Source: Paenibacillus radicis (ex Gao et al. 2016)
GTDB lineage: Bacteria; Bacillota; Bacilli; Paenibacillales; Paenibacillaceae
Assembly (NCBI RefSeq): GCF_014641555.1
Contig: NZ_BMHY01000021.1
Span: 1-64,000 of the forward strand
Length of the DNA: 64,000 nt
Reading direction: 5' to 3'
Numbering within the stretch: position 1 is the first letter of the stretch; every line of letters begins with the position of its first letter. Below the pieces are notes generated by a model. That model worked only from the letters and a program-made list of their open reading frames with translations. It did no database searches and was not told the DNA's origin. This document shows positions 1-7,416 of the stretch, one piece after another. The translations under genes and the position numbers were made by a program.

Positions 1-4
1 CCAT
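1..4 (-). CDS. Start of the next division-cluster gene (runs off left edge)
   Basis: On the minus strand an ATG lies at 4-2 and is preceded by a strong GA-rich ribosome binding site (about positions 11-22). Only the start codon and one more base are inside the window, so the product cannot be read. In Bacillus-type division clusters the gene after the PASTA PBP is usually spoVD or murE; that is inference from gene order only. Confidence 0.4.
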
Positions 5-68
5 GCCAAACACCTCTCCTCGTTAATGTTATTTTCTTTCTACACTTAACGAGTGTCCACTGTTTATT

Positions 69-140
69 CTAGTTGCACTTTTACATTTTGAAGCTGAAAA
101 ACACACTTTTTATGGTAATCAAAATGTATTTTTGCATTTG
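69..140. repeat. Half copy of the dispersed 51-62-51 quasi-palindrome element
   Basis: Two 21-22-bp quasi-palindromes of the type CAAAATGYA-N4-TRCATTTTG begin at 69 and 120, which is 51 bp apart, the same distance as the outer pairs of the full copies at 18,672, 33,985 and 58,258. The spacer, read on the minus strand, shares a TTTTTCAGC block with the third spacer of the 18.7-kb copy. By that alignment the missing half should lie to the right, where the IS remnant now sits. The half copy was therefore probably cut by insertion or deletion. Confidence 0.75.
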
Positions 141-154
141 AGGAAGCAACGAGG

Positions 155-574
155 CTACTTTGTTTTCACTGCCCACTGCACATGCAGGATCTGAAGCTCC
201 TTACAAAGCCGATAAGCCTTCTTTTTCCCCAACACGAGCTGATGTCTGTCCTGGAGACACCGGGCAAGACGTTTATAGCCATACTCTCGTCCCTCGCTTT
301 CAACGAGCTCAAGCAGCCAGGCTTTGATTTGCTCATTGCTGATCTTACGTCCGTCTTTCGTCAAGGAATACTCCGTACCGGGTCGTCCTCTGCGAACGGT
401 AGATGGGGATTTAGATTCCTCGCTGGGATCCGCTTTGGATGCTTCTCGTTTTTTTCGATCATAATAGGTGGATTCTGCAATGCCGAGCACTCTCAAGACA
501 AATGCGGCGTTGGCTCCCTGCTTACCGATAAACTCGCCTGCTATTTCGAGTCTGGCCGATAAGCAGGGTTTACT
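155..574 (-). pseudogene. IS3-family transposase orfB, 3'-truncated
   Basis: The frame is entered by -1 slippage from orfA and reads through an N-terminal region with GANAAFVLRVLGIAESTYYDRK and the GREYGYKRLARCL helix-turn-helix segment typical of IS3 OrfB. It stops at a TAG at 157-155 after about 140 codons, where a full OrfB has roughly 270-300. The rve/DDE catalytic domain is absent. The last residues (after ELQIL) no longer match the usual family sequence well, which points to decay around the break. It is non-functional as a transposase. Confidence 0.8.
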
Positions 575-849
575 TTTTTTAGCAGTTCACGAAGAATTTC
601 AGTCTCGAGCTCCTTTTCTTTAATAAGGGCGTTGATTTTGTTATATTTTTCTTCGACTTTTTGGAGACGAAGTATTTCTTGCAGTTTTTCATCTGGCTTA
701 GGTAGTTCATGTTTGCTCATTTCATCCTGGTATTCACGAACCCATTGACGAATAGTTCCTGCTTGGATGTCGTACTTTTTGGCCAGGACGTCCACCTTTA
801 CACCAGACGACGCTTCGCTTACTACTTTAAGCTTAAGTTCTTCTTCCAT
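541..849 (-). CDS. IS3-family transposase OrfA (helix-turn-helix)
   Basis: This 102-residue protein matches IS3 OrfA: an N-terminal helix-turn-helix (residues about 5-50, with DVLAKKYDIQAGTIRQWVREY) followed by a coiled-coil/leucine-zipper segment (about 60-95, KEKELETEILRELLKK). The start at 849 is chosen because GGGAGGG lies 9 bases upstream; an upstream ATG in the same frame (933) has no comparable site. OrfA normally binds the IS ends and is extended into OrfAB by frameshifting. Here orfB is truncated, so at most a DNA-binding remnant is made. Confidence 0.8.
   Translation of the reverse strand: MEEELKLKVVSEASSGVKVDVLAKKYDIQAGTIRQWVREYQDEMSKHELPKPDEKLQEILRLQKVEEKYNKINALIKEKELETEILRELLKKVNPAYRPDSK
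573..580 (-). other. A7G slippery site for orfA/orfB -1 frameshift
   Basis: The minus strand reads CTAAAAAAAGTA at the end of orfA. A -1 slip on A-AAA-AAG moves ribosomes from the orfA frame into a continuous orfB frame (…KKSKPCLSARLEIAGEFIGKQG), as known for IS3-family elements. Seen directly in sequence; use of the site is inferred from the family. Confidence 0.7.
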
Positions 850-947
850 GCGAAAACACCCTCCCTTTATACGATTGTATATTGTAGTAGAGAAGTACTC
901 CATAAAATCAGGAGTTGCATCAGCTCCAGCCATTCCCCATAAAACAA

Positions 948-986
948 AGAGAACCCCTGTGTTTTGTAAAAAAACAGGGGTTTCTC
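948..986. terminator. Hairpin between PASTA PBP and IS remnant
   Basis: A strong inverted repeat AGAGAACCCCTG / CAGGGGTTTCTCT encloses a T/A-rich loop. It could end transcription from the PBP gene or belong to the IS terminus. The minus strand lacks a clean T-run directly after the stem, so termination is not certain. Confidence 0.45.
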
Positions 987-996
987 TACAAACTTA

Positions 997-1016
997 AGCC
1001 CGCTAATCAGCGGGCT
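997..1016 (-). terminator. Small hairpin overlapping the PBP stop codon
   Basis: AGCCCGCT-gatt-AGCGGGCT is a perfect 8-bp stem that contains the TAG stop of the PBP gene and is followed on the minus strand by TTAAGTTTG. It may be a weak terminator or 3'-end stabiliser. Confidence 0.4.
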
Positions 1017-3276
1017 CGTTAGAGGCAGAATCGGAGCCCTCGCCATCCGAGGAGCCGGTATTGCTAGTGTCTCCTGCTGCGTCGTCAGGGTTGTCGGTGG
1101 AGCTATCGCCCGAGACGATAGCTTCGGCGCCCTCAGGCGGCTGCAGCTTGAGGCGCAAGTGCCGTTCGCCTTTTATCAGCTCCTCCTGCTGTGAGACCAC
1201 ATATCCCTGGCCCTCGACGATCAGCCGGATATTCAGTACGGAAGATACTTCGAGCGCATCCCGGAGCGACAGCCCGGACATATCCGGAATTTTAAGCTTG
1301 TCCCGCTGCTCCGTAATTAAATAGATTCGCTGCGTCGAGTTAATAACAGTCCCATTCGCCGGAATTTGCTGAAGGACGGTTGTGCCGTTGCCTACAATTT
1401 CATAATCGAGATTTTTAGCTTTAAGCAGCGCCTTGGCTTGCACCACGGTCTGGGATCTCATATCCGGAGCCGTAAGCGCGTCTTTTTTCTTTGGCTCATC
1501 CTCTAGCTTAACGCTAGGCGCTATTCCGTAGTGACGAAGCGTTTTGGAGACGACCTCTTTGAAAGCAGGAGCCGCGACCGTACCGCCGCCTACGAGCGAG
1601 TTGTTCGGCTCGTCGACAACGATATACAGCACGATCTTTGGATCTTCAACCGGCGCATAGCCGATAAAAGAAACGACGAATTTTGTTTTGGAATAGACGC
1701 CGTTTACTACTTTTTGTGCCGTACCCGTTTTACCCGCTACCCGATATCCTTCGATATAGGCGTTTTTCCCCGTACCGATCACCTTATCGGATACGACCTG
1801 CTCCAAATATTCGCCGACTTTCTTTGACGATTCTGGAGAAATGACTTGCCGGATAACCTTTGGTTCGAACTTTTGCGTCGTCTTGGTAGACGGATCATAA
1901 ATCTGTTTAATAATTTGCGGCTGCAGCAGCTTGCCGCCATTCGCGACAGCAGCGACAGCAGCAACTTGCTGAATCGCTGTTACTTGCACTTCCCCTTGAC
2001 CGAAAGATGCCCGGGCAATATCACTTGGCCGGTTCAGGTTAATATTGATCTTCCCTGATGCTTCCCCGCCAAGCGCTATGCCGGTCTTCTGACCAAAACC
2101 AAAACGGTTGATATAGTCGACCAGCTTCTCGCCGCCAAGCTGTTCAAGTCCAAGCTTAACGAATGCAACGTTACTGGAATGCTTCAGGCCATCCAAGTAG
2201 CTGATGGTTCCCCAACCCACTTTATTAATATCGTTAACCGGCTTACTGCGAGGTATGTTGATAGAGCCTGACTTATAGGATGCGTTTGGATTAAAAAGCC
2301 CTTCCTCTACAGCCGCAGCAAGCGTCACGATTTTGAACGTGGAGCCCGGCTCATAAAGCGATTTGATGGAGTGGTTATATGCATTCTCGTAATCACTTTT
2401 CCAATAGATATTCGGATTGTACGTCGGCATTTGTGCCATAGCCAAAATTTCCATCGTTTTCGGATCAGCCGCAACAGCCGTTACCGTCTTCGGATGATAT
2501 TGATCTACGATTCCTTTAAGCGCGTCTTCAAGGTAACGTTGAATTTCGGCATCGATCGTCAGTGTAATGTCCTGTCCGTCTTTCGCGGGCTGGTAAGAAA
2601 TTTCTCCGTTCGCAAGCTCGACCCGCTTGCCGTCTTTCTCGTAAATAATGTTGCCGTCCTCGCCCCTCAGCTTTTCATCGAAAAAAGCTTCAATGCCAGT
2701 CTTAGCCTCGCCTTGCAGATCGATATAGCCTAGAAGCTGCGAAGCGGACATATTTTTCGGATAATATCGTTTGGTATCATTTGCAAGATGAATGCCCACA
2801 TCTTTATTTTTGATCTCATGCTTTTTGGCCAGCTCATCGCTGAACGCCTTTACTTTATCTGCAAGCTCCTTATCGATCTTCAAGCCCTCTCTGCCAACTG
2901 ACCGATAAACAAAATATTCATCGGTTCCTTCTTTCTGGGCGGTAACGAGCTTGTACAGTTCTGCCTCCGGCTTCCCTAGTAGCGTATGCAGCCCTTTCGC
3001 CACCTCATCGGCAAGGTCCAAACTGTTAATGAGTTTTGGATTTACCGATACGTTATAGGCGAGAGTATCCATTGCAAGCACCGTACCGTCCCGATCCGTA
3101 ATTGTCCCCCTCTTGGCGTATAGCTTTTCTTCTGTTGACCATCTTGTTTTGGCCATGTCATACCAGAAATCGCCTTTAACGACCTGTACCCAATAGACTC
3201 GGCTTAAAAGAATAACAAAAAGGAGGGTCATTATCCCTCCAAACAGCAACGTCCGTAATCGAATTCGTTTTATCAT
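1003..3276 (-). CDS. pbpB: Class B penicillin-binding protein with two PASTA domains (PBP2B/FtsI type)
   Basis: A membrane-anchored septal transpeptidase that cross-links peptidoglycan at the division site. Near the N-terminus is one membrane segment (about 8-28), followed by a dimerisation/pedestal region. The transpeptidase domain carries the three active-site motifs: STFK with catalytic Ser about 312, SSN about 367-369 and KTGT about 516. Two PASTA domains follow (about 600-720), ending in a low-complexity Ser/Asp/Gly tail. Start ATG 3276 is preferred over GTG 3285 because AGGTGAA lies 6 bases before it. It lies 9 bases after ftsL. PASTA repeats also occur in SpoVD, but the position directly after ftsL favours the vegetative PBP. 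Confidence 0.93.
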   Translation of the reverse strand: MIKRIRLRTLLFGGIMTLLFVILLSRVYWVQVVKGDFWYDMAKTRWSTEEKLYAKRGTITDRDGTVLAMDTLAYNVSVNPKLINSLDLADEVAKGLHTLLGKPEAELYKLVTAQKEGTDEYFVYRSVGREGLKIDKELADKVKAFSDELAKKHEIKNKDVGIHLANDTKRYYPKNMSASQLLGYIDLQGEAKTGIEAFFDEKLRGEDGNIIYEKDGKRVELANGEISYQPAKDGQDITLTIDAEIQRYLEDALKGIVDQYHPKTVTAVAADPKTMEILAMAQMPTYNPNIYWKSDYENAYNHSIKSLYEPGSTFKIVTLAAAVEEGLFNPNASYKSGSINIPRSKPVNDINKVGWGTISYLDGLKHSSNVAFVKLGLEQLGGEKLVDYINRFGFGQKTGIALGGEASGKININLNRPSDIARASFGQGEVQVTAIQQVAAVAAVANGGKLLQPQIIKQIYDPSTKTTQKFEPKVIRQVISPESSKKVGEYLEQVVSDKVIGTGKNAYIEGYRVAGKTGTAQKVVNGVYSKTKFVVSFIGYAPVEDPKIVLYIVVDEPNNSLVGGGTVAAPAFKEVVSKTLRHYGIAPSVKLEDEPKKKDALTAPDMRSQTVVQAKALLKAKNLDYEIVGNGTTVLQQIPANGTVINSTQRIYLITEQRDKLKIPDMSGLSLRDALEVSSVLNIRLIVEGQGYVVSQQEELIKGERHLRLKLQPPEGAEAIVSGDSSTDNPDDAAGDTSNTGSSDGEGSDSASNEPAD

Positions 3277-3285
3277 GGCGTTCAC

Positions 3286-3687
3286 CTAGTTCCGCAAAGC
3301 AGACTCGGTATCATCCACACCCGGATTCACCGTAATGCCGGGCTGTTCCGTAATGGTCATGCCCCGCTCCTCTGCCAGCTTGCGAATCCTCTCTTTGTCG
3401 GAGAGCATTTCTACTTGCTTGGTCAGCTCTTTCATTTCAATGTTCATCGATTCATATTCGTTAGTCATTTGCTTGATTTCTACACGCATCCCGTAGATTT
3501 GAGATTGACGGACCAAGATGAGTCCAAGCACGATAACGAGCACGACGACCGAAAACATATACAGCAGCTTTTCCTGAGTCGGAAGCGTCTTGCGCTTGAC
3601 GACGACGCGCTTTGTTTCGCGGACGGTTTGCCGCTCTTCCGGTTTGCGCTTTGGCTGCATAGCCAAGTTACCGTTAATGTAAGACAA
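3286..3687 (-). CDS. ftsL: Cell division protein FtsL
   Basis: A small bitopic membrane protein of the divisome (133 residues). A basic cytoplasmic N-terminus (rich in Arg/Lys, residues 10-40) leads into one membrane helix (about 42-62, LLYMFSVVVLVIVLGLILV) and an extracellular coiled coil (about 70-105, EIKQMTNEYESMNIEMKELTKQVEML). Short length, topology and position between rsmH and the PBP gene identify it. A TTG start at 3687 is used because AGGGGG lies about 9 bases upstream. FtsL partners DivIC and the PBP in septum assembly and is unstable in B. subtilis. Confidence 0.9.
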   Translation of the reverse strand: MSYINGNLAMQPKRKPEERQTVRETKRVVVKRKTLPTQEKLLYMFSVVVLVIVLGLILVRQSQIYGMRVEIKQMTNEYESMNIEMKELTKQVEMLSDKERIRKLAEERGMTITEQPGITVNPGVDDTESALRN

Positions 3688-3704
3688 TGCGAGAACCCCC
3701 TAAA

Positions 3705-4655
3705 TCACAATTTTTCTGCGACACGCAGCTTGGCCGAACGAGCGCGCGGATTTAACTCCAGCTCCTGCTCGCTTGGAACAATCGGCTTGCGGTTCACTAA
3801 CCGCAGCGTTCCTGTGCCGCCGCATACACACATCGGAAAATCCGGCGGACAAGTGCATTTTTCAACATATTTCGCAAATAATTGCTTGCAAATCCGGTCC
3901 TCTAGCGAATGGAACGTAATGACTGATGCCCGGCCTTCTGGGGCGAGACATCTGACGGTTTGTTCCAACGCGGTTTCTTCGGCCCCCAGCTCATCGTTGA
4001 CCGCAATGCGCAGCGCTTGGAACGAACGTTTGGCGGGATGGCCGCCTGTTCGTCTGGCTGCTGCCGGTATACCAGTCTTGATTAGCTCGGCAAGCTCTCC
4101 CGTCTTCTCTACCGGGGCTTTTTCACGCGCCTGGATAATTTTACGGGCAATCGATCTGGCAAACTTCTCCTCGCCATAATGGCTAAGAATGCGGGAGATT
4201 TCACGCTCTTCCCAGCCGTTGACGATGTCATAAGCGGTTAAAGCGCCCCCCTGATCCATACGCATATCTAGCGGAGCATCATGATTGTAACTGAAGCCGC
4301 GATCGGCTTCATCTAGTTGTGGGCTGGATACGCCAAGGTCAAACAATATGCCGTCTACCTGCGGAACGCCGTCTTTCGTCGGCACACCGCATTCAAGCAG
4401 CTTTTCTTCCAAATAACGAAAATTGCTTTTAACCAGCGTTACTTTATCCATATAGGGAGAAAGCTTAACCTTAGCGTTATTCAGCGCCGCGTCATCTTGG
4501 TCGAATGCGATCAAACGGCCTCCGTCGCCCAGCCGGGAAGCTATTAATTCGCTATGCCCCGCGCCCCCAAGCGTGCAATCGACGTAAATGCCGTTTGGCT
4601 TGATGTTCAAGCCTGCAACCGCTTCTTCCAAAAGAACTGTAATATGCTGAAACAC
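3705..4655 (-). CDS. rsmH: 16S rRNA m4C1402 N4-methyltransferase RsmH
   Basis: A cytoplasmic SAM-dependent methyltransferase (316 residues, normal length) that methylates N4 of C1402 in 16S rRNA. The SAM-binding motif YVDCTLGGAGHS lies near residues 24-35. Other family signatures are FDLGVSSPQLDEADRGFS and DMRMD, and the C-terminal part holds a Cys cluster (CTCPPDFPMCVCGG). The start is GTG with GGGAGG upstream. It is the second gene of the mraZ operon, with a 30-base gap from mraZ. Confidence 0.95.
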   Translation of the reverse strand: MFQHITVLLEEAVAGLNIKPNGIYVDCTLGGAGHSELIASRLGDGGRLIAFDQDDAALNNAKVKLSPYMDKVTLVKSNFRYLEEKLLECGVPTKDGVPQVDGILFDLGVSSPQLDEADRGFSYNHDAPLDMRMDQGGALTAYDIVNGWEEREISRILSHYGEEKFARSIARKIIQAREKAPVEKTGELAELIKTGIPAAARRTGGHPAKRSFQALRIAVNDELGAEETALEQTVRCLAPEGRASVITFHSLEDRICKQLFAKYVEKCTCPPDFPMCVCGGTGTLRLVNRKPIVPSEQELELNPRARSAKLRVAEKL

Positions 4656-4685
4656 GCGATTTTCCTCCCATTCTTGTTGTCCTTA

Positions 4686-5123
4686 CTAGAAGTTGAAATC
4701 GAAATCGACCAATTTCTCGGCAATTTCATTGAACGTCTGCTCGGACTGCTCGTAGTAGCCGTCCCAAGTGTGCTTGCTCCAAATTTCTACACGGCCGGAT
4801 ACGCCGAGAACCATGCAGTCCTTGTCCAGCTTTGCGTATTCTCGCAGATGCGCCGGTAAGTTTACCCTTCCCTGTTTGTCCAGCTCGCATTCCGTTGCCC
4901 CCGAGAAGAAGAAACGGGTAAATGCGCGGGCATCCGATTTCATGAGCGGCAGCGTTTTGAGCTTCTGCTCCAGGACGCTCCATTCACTAAGCGGATATAC
5001 AAACAGGCAGTTGTCGAGTCCGCGGGTTGCAATAAAGGAGGCGCCAAGCGCTTCCCGGAATTTTGAAGGGATAATGATACGGCCCTTTTCGTCAATGCTA
5101 TGTTGATATTCACCCATAAACAT
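4686..5123 (-). CDS. mraZ: Transcriptional regulator MraZ
   Basis: A 145-residue DNA-binding protein with two AbrB-like SpoVT/MraZ repeats (about 5-50 and 80-125, each around a DEKGRIIIPSKFRE / DKQGRVNLPAHLRE motif). It forms rings and controls its own division-cluster promoter. Start 5123 (MFMGEYQHS) is chosen because GGAG lies 8 bases upstream; longer in-frame starts would run into the operator. The operator at 5143-5177 lies just ahead, consistent with autoregulation. Confidence 0.95.
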   Translation of the reverse strand: MFMGEYQHSIDEKGRIIIPSKFREALGASFIATRGLDNCLFVYPLSEWSVLEQKLKTLPLMKSDARAFTRFFFSGATECELDKQGRVNLPAHLREYAKLDKDCMVLGVSGRVEIWSKHTWDGYYEQSEQTFNEIAEKLVDFDFNF

Positions 5124-5142
5124 ACGGCCGTCTCCACCCTCT

Positions 5143-5177
5143 CCCCCAAATCCTCCACTTTGCCCCACTTTTCCCCA
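5143..5177 (-). promoter_or_regulatory. MraZ operator (four 10-bp-spaced G-rich repeats)
   Basis: Read on the minus strand: TGGGG-N5-TGGGG-N5-TGGAG-N5-GGGGG, directly upstream of mraZ. This matches the known MraZ binding arrangement of TGGG-type repeats spaced by 5 bases. A TATTGT-like -10 lies just upstream. MraZ binding here is inferred. Confidence 0.85.
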
Positions 5178-5207
5178 CTCAGATACAATAGTTCGCCACC
5201 TAAAATA

Positions 5208-5233
5208 AAAATCCTGCTCTATGAGCAGGATTT
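5208..5233 (-). terminator. Rho-independent terminator of the DUF4349 gene
   Basis: AAATCCTGCTC / GAGCAGGATTT stem with a 3-4-base loop followed on the minus strand by TTTTATTTT. It separates the DUF4349 gene from the mraZ promoter. Confidence 0.85.
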
Positions 5234-5276
5234 TAGAAAAAATTTCACTTATCAACAGCCGAAGCCGATCACCGGA

Positions 5277-6401
5277 TTACGATTTGTCTTTTTTATCCAC
5301 AGATCGCCCCTCAAGAGGCGCCTCTTGTGCACTTGAACCGGGTTCGGGATCAGATTCCACTGCCGCAGCCTGGGGACTGTTCTTGCTCCCGTTCCTGCCT
5401 TCGTCTTGTTTTTCCCCATTCCCATTATAAAAGCTGCTTCTCCGCTTATTCGCTCTGCGGTAGATCCCGAAGACCACCCCTCCAATAATTGCGAGAAACA
5501 CAAGCACCGGTAGCGCGCCGGACAAAAAGATCAGCAAGCCTTGCAGAAACGTCATCAGTCCATTGTAGCTGCCGGTTAATGCGGAAGACATTTTCGCGCC
5601 TAGCGTCCGGTCCTCTATTGCCAAGGCAGCAGTTGAAGGCTGATACATTCGAAGCTCAATCGTCGAGAAGGCCACATTGCGATCCAAATAACGGACTCGC
5701 CCTTTTATTCGCTCTATTTCCTCTTGAACAGTTGCCAGCTGCTGTGAAAACTTAACGAGATCATCCGCCTTTTGTGCCTTATCAATAAAACCAAGCAGCC
5801 GCTCTTCCACAACCTGCTTTGCTTTTAGCCGAGACTCCAGATCGACGTATTCCTCCGTTACATCCGTTGCACCCAGCTGTCTTTCAAACCGGGTATGCTT
5901 GATGCCGTCCAGCCGGTCGACAAAAGACATAAAAGCGGCCGAGGGAACTTTTATCGTATAGGTTGAACCTTTTTCATTCTCATATTGACCGTCTTGAAAT
6001 TGAAGAATGTAGCCGCCGCTCTGGTGAATCGCCGTTCGCAGCTCCGTTACGGCATCATCGTACGCGCTAACTTCCATCGTCAAATTAGCTTTGTAAATGA
6101 GCTTTTGGTTAAAAGCGCCCTGTCCTTCCGAATCGCCAACCCCTATATCGCCGATGGAGCCGCTAGTTTCCCCCATTGCTGATGATTCGGCCGCTTCCGA
6201 CTGGGAGTACTTCACAGGGCCACCGTCGGTCTTTCCTTCTCTTGCAGAAGTTTCTTGATGAACAACAGCCAATTCATCTCTTGCCACCCGGTTAGGAGTG
6301 GAGGTCTTGCTGTCATTACTTGATGAAGAACAACCGCTTATGACCAGTACAACTATAATGATTGCCAGCATAACTAGATGCAGCTTATTTAATATACGCA
6401 T
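5277..6401 (-). CDS. DUF4349 lipoprotein
   Basis: A predicted lipoprotein of 374 residues: signal peptide 1-23, lipobox ISGC with Cys 24, a Ser/Gly-rich linker, then the DUF4349 domain (about 100-310) containing a long coiled-coil section (KAKQVVEERLLGFIDKAQKADDLVKFSQQLATVQEEIERIKG shown here only as its location near 185-225). A membrane helix near 290-318 precedes a basic, low-complexity cytoplasmic tail. The combination of lipobox and C-terminal membrane span is usual for this family. Its function is unknown. ATG 6401 has a GGGGG site 8 bases upstream and is preferred to TTG 6407. Confidence 0.85.
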   Translation of the reverse strand: MRILNKLHLVMLAIIIVVLVISGCSSSSNDSKTSTPNRVARDELAVVHQETSAREGKTDGGPVKYSQSEAAESSAMGETSGSIGDIGVGDSEGQGAFNQKLIYKANLTMEVSAYDDAVTELRTAIHQSGGYILQFQDGQYENEKGSTYTIKVPSAAFMSFVDRLDGIKHTRFERQLGATDVTEEYVDLESRLKAKQVVEERLLGFIDKAQKADDLVKFSQQLATVQEEIERIKGRVRYLDRNVAFSTIELRMYQPSTAALAIEDRTLGAKMSSALTGSYNGLMTFLQGLLIFLSGALPVLVFLAIIGGVVFGIYRRANKRRSSFYNGNGEKQDEGRNGSKNSPQAAAVESDPEPGSSAQEAPLEGRSVDKKDKS

Positions 6402-6492
6402 CTGCAATCCCCCTTTAGTTAATAACCTTTAGACGGACATCTCTTCCAAAAGTTGCAACTTCGACTAGGGATTGCCTGCCGACAGCAATCGA

Positions 6493-7416
6493 TTAACTTG
6501 AATGAGCCAGCAGCAGCTCGGCAATTAGCGAGTGCATCAGCTTGGAGGTGCGTTCGCCTTGATCCAGCAGCGGGTTCAACTCTACGAAATCGGCGGACGA
6601 CAGCAACGCTGATGAACCTATAATACGCAAGGCAAGCCGGACTTCCAAGATGCTAATCCCGCCAGGAACCGGCGTTCCTGTACCTGGCGCTTCACCGGGA
6701 TCCACGCTATCGATGTCAAAGCTGAGATGAAGGCCGTCTGCATCCTTGCAGGCAATTTGCAAAGCTCGCCTTGTTGTCTCTTCTATTCCGAGCCTGCCGA
6801 TATCCGTCTTGCTGAAATATGTCAAACCCGACTGCTGAATAAAACGCTCTTCAGCCGGGTCCAAATCTCGAGCCCCAAGGAGCACTGCCCGCTCCAACGC
6901 AATCGGCTTAGCGGCCCTGTAAACATCCTTCAGCGAAAGCGTCGTCAACCCAATTGCGGCAGCCAGCGAAATGCCGTGCATATTTCCAGTGAAGCTCGTC
7001 GTCTCCGTGTTCAGATCCGCATGCGCGTCGAACCAGATGATGCCCATCTGTTCATACCTCGCCGTTAGACCTGCTACCGATCCGATTGCCATGCTGTGGT
7101 CACCCCCAATAAACAGCGGAAAATGACCCGCAGCGGCAGCAGCGGCGCCTTCAGCAGCAAGCGCCCGGGAAACGCTCAGCACTTCCGCGGCATGCTTCAT
7201 GCCGCTTGCCTTTCCAGCATATCCCGCCGCATCCGGGGGCATCGCTTTCAGTAAGGACGCAACGGCAATTTCCTTCTCGTCGCCGATTCGCAAGCCATGC
7301 CTCCTCAGGGAACCCGCCAAATCCAGCTCGCCTACTAGCTTTGCTGGGCCCAGCTCGCTGCCTGCACGACCCGCGCCAAGCCCAAAAGGAACAGATAGCA
7401 GTGTAATATCCCTCAT
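6493..7416 (-). CDS. rocF: Arginase
   Basis: Hydrolyses L-arginine to ornithine and urea in the cytoplasm, using a two-Mn centre. Ureohydrolase motifs are intact: GGDHS (His 107), DAHADLN (Asp 130, His 132, Asp 134) and DIDSVDP (two Asp, about 229-231). Length 307 is normal. Its start overlaps the end of the ornithine aminotransferase gene by 4 bases (ATGA), so the two are translationally coupled and form an arginine degradation pair. Confidence 0.95.
   Translation of the reverse strand: MRDITLLSVPFGLGAGRAGSELGPAKLVGELDLAGSLRRHGLRIGDEKEIAVASLLKAMPPDAAGYAGKASGMKHAAEVLSVSRALAAEGAAAAAAGHFPLFIGGDHSMAIGSVAGLTARYEQMGIIWFDAHADLNTETTSFTGNMHGISLAAAIGLTTLSLKDVYRAAKPIALERAVLLGARDLDPAEERFIQQSGLTYFSKTDIGRLGIEETTRRALQIACKDADGLHLSFDIDSVDPGEAPGTGTPVPGGISILEVRLALRIIGSSALLSSADFVELNPLLDQGERTSKLMHSLIAELLLAHSS

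Larger units (their letters stand above)
155..995 (-). mobile_element. Truncated IS3-family insertion sequence
   Basis: The remnant holds a complete-looking orfA, an A7G slippery stretch at the orfA/orfB junction and the first about 140 codons of orfB. The orfB part that would carry the DDE integrase core is missing, so the element cannot move by itself. It separates the PASTA PBP gene from the next division-cluster gene. The outer boundary on the orfA side is uncertain; a TGTAGAGAAACCCC sequence near 975-990 (minus strand) could be its terminal repeat but also forms a hairpin. No target-site duplication can be read because the other end is gone. Confidence 0.75.

Noticed and set aside
3415..4179. 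254-residue plus-strand frame antisense to ftsL/rsmH
   Set aside because: Spans two certain genes on the other strand and has no own signals.
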